NCBI GenBank assembly: GCA_001898855.1
Contig: MKVN01000008.1
Span: 33,285 to 97,284 of the forward strand
Origin: Micrococcales bacterium 73-13
Lineage (GTDB): Bacteria > Actinomycetota > Actinomycetes > Actinomycetales > Microbacteriaceae
Length of the DNA: 64,000 bases
Direction of reading: 5' to 3'
Position 1 is the first letter of the stretch. Each line of letters begins with the position of its first letter. A program made the position numbers and the translations under genes. Below the pieces are notes generated by a model that did not search any database, had not been told where the DNA came from, and was given only the letters and a program-made list of their open reading frames with translations. Shown here piece by piece: positions 26,326-35,186 of this stretch.

Positions 26326-26952
26326 GTGGTGCTGCCGGACCAGGAGTACGACCCGAAGCGGGCGCTGCGCGCCGCGCAGCGCCGCCGACCCGACCCGCCC
26401 GCGCCCGCGGGGTTCACGATCCGCGACGCGGTCGCCGGCGATATGCCGCACTGCCGGGCGATCTACAACCACTACGTGGAGAACTCGACGGTGACCTTCG
26501 ACGAGGCCCCGCTCAGCCACGCGCGGATGCGGGCGAAGTTCCACAAGGCGCAGGAGCACGGCTGGCCCTGGCTGGTCGCGGTCAGCGGCCCGACCGACGA
26601 CGGCGAGGTGCTCGGCTACGCGGCGGTGTCGTCCTATCGCGACCGCTCGGCCTACCGCTACACCGTCGAGGACGCCATCTACCTCGGGCCGGCCGCGACC
26701 GGCCGCGGGATCGGGAGCGCGCTGCTGCGCGAGCTGATCGGCCGCGCCCGCGAGGCCGGCTTCCGGGAGATCGTCGCGGTCATCGCCGATCAGGGCGCGG
26801 AGGCCTCGATCGCGCTGCACGAGCGGCAGGGGTTCAAGGAGATCGGGCGGATGGGGCGGGTCGGGTTCAAGTTCGACCGCTGGCTCGGGACGGTGTTCCT
26901 CCAGCTGTCGTTGCGTCCCTCGCGGGCGCGGCGGGCAGATACCCGCCCCTGA
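26326..26952 (+). CDS. GNAT acetyltransferase, phosphinothricin-acetyltransferase-like
   Basis: A 208-residue protein. An N-terminal tail of about 28 residues precedes a GNAT domain that starts at FTIRDAV. The segments AIYNHYVENSTVTFDE and DAIYLGPAATGRGIGSALL match the phosphinothricin/methionine-sulfone N-acetyltransferase subgroup; the acetyl-CoA loop is GRGIGSALL. It may detoxify amino-acid analogues. The last 86 bases overlap the 3' end of the convergent small gene, so either the two share this end or the partner's C-terminus is non-conserved tail. Confidence 0.85.
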   Translation: MVLPDQEYDPKRALRAAQRRRPDPPAPAGFTIRDAVAGDMPHCRAIYNHYVENSTVTFDEAPLSHARMRAKFHKAQEHGWPWLVAVSGPTDDGEVLGYAAVSSYRDRSAYRYTVEDAIYLGPAATGRGIGSALLRELIGRAREAGFREIVAVIADQGAEASIALHERQGFKEIGRMGRVGFKFDRWLGTVFLQLSLRPSRARRADTRP

Positions 26953-27265
26953 CCAGGCCCGCCTCGATCTCGAACCGATTGGTCAGCGGGTCGCGCCCGG
27001 CCGCCAGGTAGAGCGGGACGAAGGCGAGCCCGAAGCGGCGCCACTGCTCGCGGTGCACCGCCTCGTGCGCCAGCACCTCGGGCCCGACGTCGCGGGAGGT
27101 GAGGAAGACCCCGCCGATCGTCGTGCCCCCGCGGCCGAAGGCCCAGCGCGGCAGACGGTCGGCGACGATCAGCCCGTCCTCGCGACGCAGCCGGCCGCGG
27201 CCGAGCGCGAGCGCCCAGCCGAGCGCCGCGCCGGTCGCCAGCCAGTAGCCGGGACGGCTGAGCAC
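26867..27265 (-). CDS. Small HExxH protein of unknown function
   Basis: A 132-residue protein with a hydrophobic N-terminal helix (about 5-22) and a zinc-protease-like motif, LAHEAVHREQW (HExxH, about 67-71). The DPLTNRFEIEAG segment further on could supply a third ligand (Glu). It is too short for a usual metallopeptidase. About 29 C-terminal residues are encoded antisense to the GNAT gene and look non-conserved in composition. The GTG start is tentative. A short membrane-bound zincin-like fold is the most I can infer. Confidence 0.6.
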   Translation of the reverse strand: MLSRPGYWLATGAALGWALALGRGRLRREDGLIVADRLPRWAFGRGGTTIGGVFLTSRDVGPEVLAHEAVHREQWRRFGLAFVPLYLAAGRDPLTNRFEIEAGLVRGGYLPAAPARDATTAGGTPSRASGRT

Positions 27266-27356
27266 GGGGTCGAGGGCCGCGGTCAGCAGGATGCGGCGGA
27301 GTCGGCGGGCCCTCGGTCTCGCCCTCGGCTCGCCCGGCCCGCGGCGCGACCGGCGC

Positions 27357-28091
27357 TCAGTCAGCGGTGATCGCCGCCTGCCCGCCCTGCTTGAGCGCGG
27401 TGAGCCGGGCCTCGACCTCGATCTCCTTGCCGGCGTCCTCGAGCGACTCGAACTGCGCGTCGAGCGAGGACGCGGCGAGCTCCTGCTGGCCCATCACGCG
27501 CGCCTCCTCGCGGCGGATCTTCTCCTCGAAGCGGCCGAGGTCGCTCGTCGGGTCCATGATGTCGACCGACTTGATGGCGTCGAGCACCTGCGACTGCGCC
27601 TCGGCGACCTTCGCCCGGGCGACGAGCTCGTTGCGCTTGGCGACGAGCTCCTCGCGCTTGGCCTTGAGCCCGTTCAGGCCGTCCTTGAGCTTGGACACGA
27701 CCTCGTTCTGCGCGTCGATCGTCGGCTTCGCGGTCTTCGCCTCGTTCTCCGCGCCGATCTGCTTGCCGAGCGCGATCTTCGCGAGGCCGTCGAACTTGTC
27801 CGCGCCGGTCGCGTCGCCGGAGGCGCGCAGCTGGTCGGCCTTCTGGCTCGCCGCGAGCGCCTTGCGGCCCCAGTCCGCGGCCGCCTCGACGTCCTCCTGG
27901 TAGTCCTGCTCGAGGAGGCGGAGGTTCCCGATGGTCGTCGCCACCGCCGACTCGGCCTCGGCGATGTTGTCGTCGTAGTCGCGGACCAGCTGGTCGAGCA
28001 TGACCTGCGGATCCTCCGCGGAGTCGATGAGCGCGTTGATGTTCGCCTTGAGGAGCTGCGCGATGCGTCCGAAGATCGACTGCTTGGCCAT
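27357..28091 (-). CDS. pspA: PspA/IM30-family membrane-stress protein
   Basis: A 244-residue protein that is almost entirely alpha-helical coiled coil, with the family N-terminus IFGRIAQLLKANINALIDSAEDP and the following MLDQLVRDYDDNIAEAES. PspA/IM30/Vipp1 proteins polymerise on damaged membranes. A GGAAGG ribosome-binding site precedes the ATG. It lies directly downstream of the TPM-domain membrane protein on the same strand, suggesting a joint envelope-stress role. Confidence 0.93.
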   Translation of the reverse strand: MAKQSIFGRIAQLLKANINALIDSAEDPQVMLDQLVRDYDDNIAEAESAVATTIGNLRLLEQDYQEDVEAAADWGRKALAASQKADQLRASGDATGADKFDGLAKIALGKQIGAENEAKTAKPTIDAQNEVVSKLKDGLNGLKAKREELVAKRNELVARAKVAEAQSQVLDAIKSVDIMDPTSDLGRFEEKIRREEARVMGQQELAASSLDAQFESLEDAGKEIEVEARLTALKQGGQAAITAD

Positions 28092-28138
28092 GGGGGTCCG
28101 CCTTCCGGGTTCGATTCGTTGAGGGGTGCTGGAGGCGG

Positions 28139-30130
28139 TCAGAATCTACCGCCGTGGCCGCGGCCGCCGCCAGAGGAGAAGCCGCCGCCGCTGCCTCGGC
28201 TGCCGCCTCCGCCGGACCAGCCGCCGCCGCGGCCGCCGCCGAACACGCCGCCGCCGGACGACCAGCCGCCGCGGCCGCCGTTGCGCATGCCGCTGCCGAT
28301 CATCCCGCCGAGGATCCCGCCGAGGACGCTGCCGAAGTCGATGCCGCCGCCCCCGCCGCCGGAGGCGCCGCCGCCCGGCCAGCCCGACTGGAAGTCGTCG
28401 ACGTCCTGCTGCGCGAGCCGGTACGCCTCCGCGCCGAGCTGCTGCGCGCGCTGCGCGAGCGCGACCGCCTGCACCGGATCGGTCTGCCCGATCGCGGTCG
28501 CCTGGCCGAGCAGGCTGTCCGCCTCGCTGATGCGGGTGCGCGCGGCCGCGCCGACGCCGCCGCGGCGGGTGGCGATGAACTGCATCGCGTTGGAGATCTG
28601 GGTGCGGGCGGCGGCGATGACGTTCGGGTACTGCGCGGTGGCCCGGCTCACCCGCTCCCTGGCCTCCCGTGCGGCGCCGAGGGCCTGGTCGATCGCGGTG
28701 TTCGCCTCCTGGATGCGGCCGATCGACTCGGCCGGCGAGCGGGGGTCGACGGCCTCGAGCGCCGCCTGCGCGCCGGCGACGGCACCGGCCAGCTCGGCCG
28801 CGCCCTCGGCGCCGAGGCCCGCGGCGGCGGCGACGTCCTGCCGAAGGTCGGCGGTCGCCGCGTCGAGCTGCGCCGAGGCGTCGGCCAGGGTCCGTCCGGC
28901 GTCGTCGATCGCCGTCAGCAGGGCGCCCACCTGGACGAGCGCCGCGTCGGCGTCCCGCACGGCGAGGGCGGCCTCGCCCGTGGTGCCGGCCGCGATGGCG
29001 CGCTGCGCCGCGCCGCGGTGCTCCTCGGCGAAGGCGATCAGCCCGTTCGCCTGCTCGACGTTCCCGGCGACCGGGGCGATCGCCGCGGCCGAGTACCTGG
29101 CGGCCAGCGCCTGGAGCGCGGTCGTCGCGGGCCCGACGCGCTCGCGGGCCGCGGCGAGTCCGGTCTCCAGCGACGGCACCGCCGAGGGCAGGCGCTGCTC
29201 GAGCGCGCGCAGGTCGTCGAAGGCGCCGGACTGCGCCTCGATCGCCGCGCCGGCCTCCTCGCAGAGCGAGATGATGCGCAGCACCATCTCCCTGGCCTCC
29301 TGCGGCGGCTCCGGCTCGGCGTCGTCGAGGCGCTGCTGGATCGAGAAGGCCTCGCGCAGGCTCGTCTTCGCCTGCTCGATCGCCTGCTGGAACTCGACCG
29401 CCGCGGCCTCGCCGAACTGCGCCTGGGCGAAGCCGAGCTCCTCCTCGCCGCTCTTGACCGCGTCGTCGAGCCGGACGAGCATCCCGCCGGCGCGCTGCTC
29501 GAGCGACTTCTGGCTCTCCTGCGGCGTCCCGGTCAGGCCGGCTCGCCGCTTCCGCCTCGCCCGGACGACGAGCCAGACGATGAGGGCGACGACGGCCGCC
29601 CCGACCACGAGCCAGACGATCCAGGCCCAGCCCCCGCCCCCGCCGGAGCCGGGGCTCGCGACGGCGTCGCCGAGGGCCGCGGCGTAGGCGACGACCGCGT
29701 CCGTGAACCGGCCGGCGCTCAGGCCCGGCACCAGCGACTGGTCCTCGATCTGGATCAGCCGGTCGTCCGTCAGCGGGAAGGCGTCGGCGACGGTCACCCA
29801 GTAGGCGCCGACGTCGACCCCGACGGCGAGGACGAGGTCCTTCGGCCCGCTCGCGCCGCTCAGCCGGCTCGTCGCCTCGGTCCAGGCCTGCGGCTCCTGA
29901 CCGCCGAAGTCGTCGACGAAGGCGACGAGCAGGTGGACGCCCGCGCGGGACTCGAGGTCGTCGATCGCGCGCTCGACCGCGGCGGCGTCGAGCACCCCGG
30001 CCTGGTCCACGACGCCGCCGGACGGGATGGCGACCGGCTCCGCGGCCGAGGCGGCGCCGGCCCCGCCGAGCGCGAGGGCGCCGACGACCGCCGCGGCCGC
30101 GAGGGCTCGGATCATGCCGTGGGGGCGCAC
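28139..30130 (-). CDS. TPM-domain membrane protein with long coiled coil and Gly-rich tail
   Basis: A 663-residue protein. The order is: signal peptide (to about residue 30, ASAAEP); TPM domain (about 35-165; the VVDQAGVLDAAAVERA start is characteristic); membrane helix (about 178-200); RARRKRR stop-transfer; about 380 residues of Ala/Gln/Glu-rich helices; and a tail of GGG and GGRG repeats ending GRGHGGRF. The TPM domain faces outward and the coiled coil inward. The gene lies just ahead of pspA. GTG 30130 is chosen because TAGACT lies six bases upstream; an internal ATG five codons later is the alternative. Confidence 0.88.
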   Translation of the reverse strand: MRPHGMIRALAAAAVVGALALGGAGAASAAEPVAIPSGGVVDQAGVLDAAAVERAIDDLESRAGVHLLVAFVDDFGGQEPQAWTEATSRLSGASGPKDLVLAVGVDVGAYWVTVADAFPLTDDRLIQIEDQSLVPGLSAGRFTDAVVAYAAALGDAVASPGSGGGGGWAWIVWLVVGAAVVALIVWLVVRARRKRRAGLTGTPQESQKSLEQRAGGMLVRLDDAVKSGEEELGFAQAQFGEAAAVEFQQAIEQAKTSLREAFSIQQRLDDAEPEPPQEAREMVLRIISLCEEAGAAIEAQSGAFDDLRALEQRLPSAVPSLETGLAAARERVGPATTALQALAARYSAAAIAPVAGNVEQANGLIAFAEEHRGAAQRAIAAGTTGEAALAVRDADAALVQVGALLTAIDDAGRTLADASAQLDAATADLRQDVAAAAGLGAEGAAELAGAVAGAQAALEAVDPRSPAESIGRIQEANTAIDQALGAAREARERVSRATAQYPNVIAAARTQISNAMQFIATRRGGVGAAARTRISEADSLLGQATAIGQTDPVQAVALAQRAQQLGAEAYRLAQQDVDDFQSGWPGGGASGGGGGGIDFGSVLGGILGGMIGSGMRNGGRGGWSSGGGVFGGGRGGGWSGGGGSRGSGGGFSSGGGRGHGGRF

Positions 30131-30136
30131 GTCACG

Positions 30137-30142
30137 AGTCTA
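30137..30142 (-). promoter_or_regulatory. -10 box of the TPM-protein gene (leaderless type)
   Basis: TAGACT on the minus strand, six bases before GTG 30130. Confidence 0.6.
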
Positions 30143-30172
30143 GGCAACGCCTCCGGCATCGGGCTGGGCGGG

Positions 30173-32029
30173 CTACGCCGACAGCCGCTCCCGGAGCGCG
30201 GCGATCTCGGTCGTCAGCTCGCTCGGCACCCGGCCGCCGAACTCGCGGAAGTACTCCTCGGCGCCCTCGGCGTCCGACAGCAGGCCCTCGGTGTCGATGC
30301 GGAACAGCTCGGCGAGGTCCGCGTCGGAGACGTCGAGGCCCGCGGTGTTCAGCCCGCCCTCGACCGGGACCAGCCCGATCGGGGTCTCCTGGGCCGCGAC
30401 CCGGCCGTCGATCCGCTCGAACATCCACTCGAGCACCCGCGAGTTCTCGCCGAAGCCGGGCCAGAGGAAGCGGCCCTGCTCGTCCTTGCGGAACCAGTTC
30501 ACCTGGAAGATCCGCGGCACCCGGCCGCCCGCGGTGCGCAGCCGCTGCCCGATCTCCAGCCAGTGCTGCCAGTGGTCGGCGGCGTTGTAGCCGTAGAACG
30601 GCGCCATCGCGAACGGGTCGCGTCGCAGCGTGCCCACCTTGGCCTCGGCGGCCGCCGTGGCCTCGGACGAGACGGTCGCACCGAGGTAGACCCCGTGCGC
30701 CCAGTCGCGTGCCTCCACCACTAGCGGCACGGTCGTGGCACGACGGCCGCCGAAGATGATCGCGTCGATCGCGACGCCCCGCGGGTCCTCCCAGTCGTCC
30801 GAGATGGACGGGCAGTTCGCCGCGGAGACCGTGAAGCGGGAGTTCGGGTGGGCGGCCGGACGGCCGGAGTCCGGCGTCCAGTCGTTGCCCTGCCAGTCGA
30901 TGAGGTGCGCCGGCTTCTCCTTGGTCGCGCCCTCCCACCACACGTCGCCGTCGTCGGTCAGCGCGACGTTCGTGAAGATCGTGTCGGAGGCGATGGTCTC
31001 CATCGCCACCGCGTTCGTCGACCAGCCGGTGCCCGGCGCGACGCCGAAGAAGCCGGCCTCCGGGTTGATCGCGCGGAGCTGGCCGTCGTCGCCGATGCCG
31101 AGCCAGGCGATGTCGTCGCCGACGGTCTCGACCTTCCAGCCGGGGATGGTCGGCTGCAGCATCGCGAGGTTCGTCTTGCCGCAGGCGCTCGGGAACGCGC
31201 CCGCCAGGTGGAAGACCTTGCCCTCCGGGCTCGTCGCCTTGATGAGCAGCATGTGCTCGGCGAGCCAGCCCTCGTCGTGGGCGAGCACCGAGGCGATGCG
31301 CAGCGCGAAGGACTTCTTCGCCAGCAGCGCGTTCCCGCCGTACGCGGAGCCGTAGGACCAGATCTCGCGCGACTCGGGGAAGTGCGTGATGTACTTCAGC
31401 TCGTTCGACGGCCAGGGGATGTCCTCCTGGCCGGGCGCGAGCGGGTAGCCGACCGAGTGCGCGGCCTTGACCCAGGGCGTGTCGTCGGTGATCTTCGAGA
31501 GCGCCTGGTCGCCCATCCTGGTCATGATGCGCATCGAGGCGACGACATAGGGCGAGTCGGTGACCTGGATGCCGTAGCGGGACAGCGGCGAGCCGATCGG
31601 GCCCATCGAGAAGGGGATCACGTACATCGTGCGTCCGCTCATGACGCCGTCGAACAGGCCGTCGAGCGTCGCGCGCATCTCGGCCGGCGCGACCCAGTTG
31701 TTCGTCGGGCCGGCGTCCTCCTCACGCTCCGAGCAGATGAAGGTGCGCGACTCGACGCGGGCGACGTCGGACGGGTTGCTGCGCACCAGGTACGAGTTGG
31801 GGCGCTTCTCGGGGTTCAGCCGGATCATGGTGCCCCTGGCGACCATGAGGTCGACGAGCGCGTCGAACTCCTCCTTCGAGCCCTCGACCCACACGACCGA
31901 CTCCGGCCTCGCCTTCGCCGCGACCGAGTCGACCCACGCCACGATCGAGGCGGGCGTCCCCGCGGGCGGCTCGGTGCGGAAGCGGTAGCCGTTCGGCGCG
32001 GTCGGGGGGTGGGACTCGAGCAGACTCAT
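30173..32029 (-). CDS. pckG: Phosphoenolpyruvate carboxykinase (GTP)
   Basis: A 618-residue enzyme that interconverts oxaloacetate plus GTP and PEP plus CO2 plus GDP in gluconeogenesis/anaplerosis. The kinase-1a loop is [11 protein letters not shown] with the reactive C283; kinase-2 is [10 protein letters not shown]; and the guanine-binding FxxN-type segment lies near [10 protein letters not shown]. The length is normal. The ATG has a GGGAG ribosome-binding site eight bases away. It is divergent from a RamB-like regulator, which in corynebacteria acts on acetate and central carbon genes. Confidence 0.97.
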   Translation of the reverse strand: MSLLESHPPTAPNGYRFRTEPPAGTPASIVAWVDSVAAKARPESVVWVEGSKEEFDALVDLMVARGTMIRLNPEKRPNSYLVRSNPSDVARVESRTFICSEREEDAGPTNNWVAPAEMRATLDGLFDGVMSGRTMYVIPFSMGPIGSPLSRYGIQVTDSPYVVASMRIMTRMGDQALSKITDDTPWVKAAHSVGYPLAPGQEDIPWPSNELKYITHFPESREIWSYGSAYGGNALLAKKSFALRIASVLAHDEGWLAEHMLLIKATSPEGKVFHLAGAFPSACGKTNLAMLQPTIPGWKVETVGDDIAWLGIGDDGQLRAINPEAGFFGVAPGTGWSTNAVAMETIASDTIFTNVALTDDGDVWWEGATKEKPAHLIDWQGNDWTPDSGRPAAHPNSRFTVSAANCPSISDDWEDPRGVAIDAIIFGGRRATTVPLVVEARDWAHGVYLGATVSSEATAAAEAKVGTLRRDPFAMAPFYGYNAADHWQHWLEIGQRLRTAGGRVPRIFQVNWFRKDEQGRFLWPGFGENSRVLEWMFERIDGRVAAQETPIGLVPVEGGLNTAGLDVSDADLAELFRIDTEGLLSDAEGAEEYFREFGGRVPSELTTEIAALRERLSA

Positions 32030-32082
32030 CGGTGCATCTCCCGGAAAATAGTGGTGTCGTTCCAGTATGCGCGCCTCATTCG

Positions 32083-32094
32083 GGGTTTGAACCC
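32083..32094. promoter_or_regulatory. Short dyad between pckG and the RamB-like gene, candidate operator
   Basis: GGGTT-TG-AACCC, a 5-bp dyad in a comparatively A/T-rich gap of 111 bases. It lies upstream of both divergent genes and could be a site for the RamB-like regulator. The motif is short and its assignment is inference. Confidence 0.35.
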
Positions 32095-32127
32095 GAGAAT
32101 CGTCGTAAAGATTCCTGATTCTTTCGA

Positions 32128-32133
32128 TATGGT
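32128..32133 (+). promoter_or_regulatory. -10 box of the RamB-like gene (leaderless type)
   Basis: TATGGT, seven bases before ATG 32141. It contains an in-frame ATG (32129), which would lie inside the promoter and is therefore not the likely start. Confidence 0.6.
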
Positions 32134-32140
32134 GAAGTCC

Positions 32141-33580
32141 ATGCGCGACCTCGCCACCCTCGGCCAGCGGATCCGGCACTTCCGGGCGGCCGCCGGGCTC
32201 ACCCTCGACGAGGCGGGCGAGCGCGTCGGCGCGGCCGCCAGCCAGCTCTCCCTGATCGAGAACGGCCGCCGCGAGCCCCGGCTCAGCCTGGTCGCCGCGC
32301 TCGCCGACGCCTTCGGCGTCCCCGTCCAGCAGCTGCTCGAGGAGGCGCCGCCGAGCGAGCGGGCCGCGCTGGAGATCGAGCTCGACCGGGCCCAGCGCGG
32401 CGCCCTCTACGCCCAGCTCGGCCTGCCGTCGGTGCGCGCGTCCAGGACCATGAGCGACGAGGTGCTGCGCGCCCTCGTCGGCCTGCACCGCGAGGTCGCC
32501 CGGCGCGCCCGCCAGGCCGTCGCGACGCCCGAGGAGGCGCGGCGGGCGAACACCGACCTGCGGCTGCGGATGCGGGCGAGGGACAACCACATCCCGGAGA
32601 TCGAGGCCCTCGCGCAGCGGCTCGTCGACGAGTCCGGCCACGTCGCCGGCGCGCTCACGCACCGCACCGTCGCCCGGATGGCGCAGGCGCTCGGCTTCGA
32701 GATCGTGCACGTCGGCGACCTGCCGCACAACGCCCGCTCGGTCACCGACTACGAGAGCGGCCGGATCTACCTGCCGCCCGCCTCGATCCCGGGCGGCCAC
32801 GGGCTGCGGGCGCTCGCGCTGCAGGCGATCGCGCACCGCGTGCTCGACCACGAGGCGCCCGCGACCTACGCCGACTTCCTGCAGCAGCGGCTGGAGATCA
32901 ACTACTTCGCGGCCGCGGTGCTCATGCCCGGCCGCCAGGCGGTCGCGTTCCTCGAGGGCGCGAAGTCGGATCGGAACATCGCCGTCGAGGACTTCCGGGA
33001 CGCGTTCGGCGTGACGCACGAGGCCGCCGCGCTCCGGCTCACCAACCTCGCGACGGTCCACCTCGGCCTCGCCCTGCACTTCCTGCGCGTCAGCGGCGAC
33101 GGCGCCGTGCAGAAGGCCTACGAGAACGACGGGCTGCGGCTCCCGGTCGACGTCACCGGCTCCACCGAGGGCCAGTTCGTCTGCCGGAGCTGGGCCGCGC
33201 GCACCGCCTTCGCCCGGGTCAACCGGACGACCGAGTTCTACCAGTACACGGACACCCCGGAGGGCACCTTCTTCGAGTCGGCGCAGACCGGGACGACGGC
33301 CTCCGACGAGTTCTCCATCACCATCGGGGTGCCCTTCGAGCACTCCAGGTGGTTCCGCGGCCGCGACACGGACAACCGGCGCGGCTCGACCTGCCCGGAC
33401 GAGAGCTGCTGCAAGCGGCCGCCCGGCGCGCTCGCGAGCCGCTGGGAGGGCCGCGCCTGGAGCAGCGCCCGGCTGCACGCCCAGATCCTCAACCCGCTGC
33501 CGCAGGGCACTTTCCCCGGCGTCGACGACCGCGAGCTCTACGAGTTCCTCGACCGGCACGCCGCCCGAGCCACCGACTGA
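32141..33580 (+). CDS. RamB/ScfR-family XRE transcriptional regulator
   Basis: A 479-residue regulator: Cro/C1-type helix-turn-helix (about 5-62; [31 protein letters not shown]), an IrrE/ImmA-like central domain (about 170-290) in which the HExxH motif is not kept ([10 protein letters not shown]), and a C-terminal DUF2083-type domain with Cys clusters ([12 protein letters not shown]). Homologues control acetate, propionate and short-chain acyl metabolism. Divergence from pckG suggests that it controls pckG. ATG 32141 is chosen over upstream ATG 32129 from the -10 position. Confidence 0.88.
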   Translation: MRDLATLGQRIRHFRAAAGLTLDEAGERVGAAASQLSLIENGRREPRLSLVAALADAFGVPVQQLLEEAPPSERAALEIELDRAQRGALYAQLGLPSVRASRTMSDEVLRALVGLHREVARRARQAVATPEEARRANTDLRLRMRARDNHIPEIEALAQRLVDESGHVAGALTHRTVARMAQALGFEIVHVGDLPHNARSVTDYESGRIYLPPASIPGGHGLRALALQAIAHRVLDHEAPATYADFLQQRLEINYFAAAVLMPGRQAVAFLEGAKSDRNIAVEDFRDAFGVTHEAAALRLTNLATVHLGLALHFLRVSGDGAVQKAYENDGLRLPVDVTGSTEGQFVCRSWAARTAFARVNRTTEFYQYTDTPEGTFFESAQTGTTASDEFSITIGVPFEHSRWFRGRDTDNRRGSTCPDESCCKRPPGALASRWEGRAWSSARLHAQILNPLPQGTFPGVDDRELYEFLDRHAARATD

Positions 33581-33601
33581 TCCTCGCTCCGCCCCGGCCT
33601 C

Positions 33602-33646
33602 TCGCATCCTCCAGGCGCGGAGAGGCCCTTCCGCGGCCGGATGCGA
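33602..33646 (+). terminator. Probable terminator after the RamB-like gene
   Basis: TCGCATCC (33602-33609) pairs with GGATGCGA (33639-33646), with an inner GCGGA/TCCGC pair. The stem has an internal loop and lies 22 bases past the stop. Confidence 0.5.
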
Positions 33647-33713
33647 CGCGGGTCTGTCCCGTTCCCGAACACGGCACGGGCGCGACCGGGGCCGGGGGCG
33701 GGAGAATGGCGGG

Positions 33714-34793
33714 ATGCGGGTGCTGGTCGCGATGAGCGGAGGGGTCGACTCCTCCGTCGCGGCGGCGCGCGCCGTCGAGGCGGGGCACGAGGTGGTCGGG
33801 GTGCACCTGGCGCTGTCCCGGCACCGGGCGGTGCTGCGCGAGGGCTCGCGCGGCTGCTGCACCGTCGAGGACGCGATGGACGCGCGGCGGGTGGCCGACC
33901 GGCTCGGCATCCCGTTCTACGTCTGGGACTTCTCCGAGCGCTTCGCCGAGACGGTGGTGCGGGACTTCGTCGACGAGTACGCGGCCGGCCGCACGCCGAA
34001 CCCGTGCCTGCGCTGCAACGAGGAGATCAAGTTCGCGGCGCTGCTGGACCGGGCGCTCGCGCTCGGCTTCGACGCGCTCGCGACCGGCCACTACGCCGAC
34101 GTCGTTCCCGGGCCGGACGGGCTCGAGCTGCACCGCGCCGCCGCGGGGCCGAAGGACCAGTCCTACGTGCTCGGCGTCCTGACGCCGCAGCAGCTCGCGC
34201 ACGCGATGTTCCCCCTCGGCGCCGCGGCGTCGAAGGAGGAGGTGCGCGCCGAGGCCGCCGCCAGGGGCCTGGTGACGGCGGCGAAGCCGGACTCCTACGA
34301 CATCTGCTTCATCCCGGACGGCGACACCCGGGGGTATCTCGGCTCGCGGATCGACCTGCGCCCGGGTGCGATCGTCGACGCCGACGGCGCGGTGGTCGGC
34401 TCGCACGACGGCGCGCTCGCGTTCACGGTGGGCCAGCGGCGAGGCCTGCGCCTCGCGGCGCCGGCGCCCGACGGCCGCCCGCGCTTCGTGCTCGAGGTCC
34501 GGCCGTCGTCCGGGGAGGTGGTGGTCGGGCCGCGGGAGGCGCTCGCGGTGTCCCGGATCAGCGGCGCGCGGAGCTCGGCCCTCGGCCCGCTGGAGACGGC
34601 GACCGAGGTGCAGGTGCGCGCGCACGCCGAGCCGGTGCCGTGCCGGGTGTCGGTCGGCGCCGACGCCGTGGTCATCGACCTCGAGGAGCCGATCGACGGC
34701 GTCGCCCCCGGGCAGTCGGCGGTGCTCTACGCCGGCACCCGGGTGCTCGGCCAGGTGACGGTCGACCGGGCGCTCGCCGCCGTGGGGGGCTGA
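33714..34793 (+). CDS. mnmA: tRNA-specific 2-thiouridylase
   Basis: A 359-residue enzyme that thiolates U34 of Lys, Glu and Gln tRNAs. The PP-loop SGGVDSS is at 8-14, the first catalytic cysteine is C98 (NPCLRCN) and the second is C198 (YDICFI). The C-terminal beta domains follow (FTVGQRRGL). The ATG is preceded by GAGAAT at six bases, a weak leaderless-type -10. The cysteine desulfurase that would supply sulfur is not in the window. Confidence 0.96.
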   Translation: MRVLVAMSGGVDSSVAAARAVEAGHEVVGVHLALSRHRAVLREGSRGCCTVEDAMDARRVADRLGIPFYVWDFSERFAETVVRDFVDEYAAGRTPNPCLRCNEEIKFAALLDRALALGFDALATGHYADVVPGPDGLELHRAAAGPKDQSYVLGVLTPQQLAHAMFPLGAAASKEEVRAEAAARGLVTAAKPDSYDICFIPDGDTRGYLGSRIDLRPGAIVDADGAVVGSHDGALAFTVGQRRGLRLAAPAPDGRPRFVLEVRPSSGEVVVGPREALAVSRISGARSSALGPLETATEVQVRAHAEPVPCRVSVGADAVVIDLEEPIDGVAPGQSAVLYAGTRVLGQVTVDRALAAVGG

Positions 34794-34822
34794 GGCGTCC
34801 GCACCCCTTCCGCTCGCGCATC

Positions 34823-34857
34823 GGTTGCCCTAGAGTAACCGTTACTCATGAGCAACC
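34823..34857. promoter_or_regulatory. Two-tier dyad operator over the ArsR-gene start codon
   Basis: The inner arms GAGTAAC (34833-34839) and GTTACTC (34841-34847) flank a central C at 34840. The outer arms GGTTGC (34823-34828) and GCAACC (34852-34857) are perfectly symmetric around the same centre, each four bases further out. The element covers the TAGAGT -10 box (34831-34836) and the ATG at 34848. Occupancy by the ArsR protein would block its own gene. Confidence 0.75.
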
Positions 34858-35186
34858 AATCTGCGGAACGCGTCTTCGACGCCCTCGGCGAGCCCGTCCG
34901 GCGGCGGATCCTCGAGGTGCTCCGCGACGGCCCGCGTGCCGTCGTCGAGATCGCCGAGCGCGTCCCGGTCGGCCGGCCCGCGGTGAGCAAGCACCTGCGG
35001 GTGCTCGGCGAGGCGGGGCTCGTCGAGCGCACCCCTCGCGGCACCAGGAACCTCTACGCGCTCGCGCCCGCCGGCCTCGTCGCCGCGCAGCGCTGGCTCG
35101 TCGGGACCTGGGACCAGGCACTCGACGCCTACGGCGAGGCGGTCCGGCGCCGCGTCGCGGCGGAGCAGACGGGGCCGGAGCGGTGA
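34848..35186 (+). CDS. ArsR-family transcriptional regulator
   Basis: A 112-residue winged-helix regulator without metal-binding cysteines. The N-terminus VFDALGEPVRRRILEVL and recognition helix VGRPAVSKHLRVLGEAGLV are characteristic of ArsR regulators paired with SRPBCC proteins. Its stop overlaps the GTG of the SRPBCC-YCII gene (GTGA), so the two are co-translated. A symmetric 35-base operator over its own start codon argues for autorepression. The inducer is unknown, possibly a hydrophobic ligand of the partner. Confidence 0.92.
   Translation: MSNQSAERVFDALGEPVRRRILEVLRDGPRAVVEIAERVPVGRPAVSKHLRVLGEAGLVERTPRGTRNLYALAPAGLVAAQRWLVGTWDQALDAYGEAVRRRVAAEQTGPER

Noticed and set aside
27291-30724. 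Long plus-strand open frames opposite pspA, the TPM gene and pckG
   Set aside because: They read as Ala/Arg/Gly/Leu or Ser/Pro shadow sequence with no domain. The minus-strand genes are unambiguous.
32030-33910. Upstream extension of pckG on the minus strand by more than 600 codons
   Set aside because: It is antisense to the RamB-like regulator, and MSLLESHPP at 32029 has a good ribosome-binding site and the family start.
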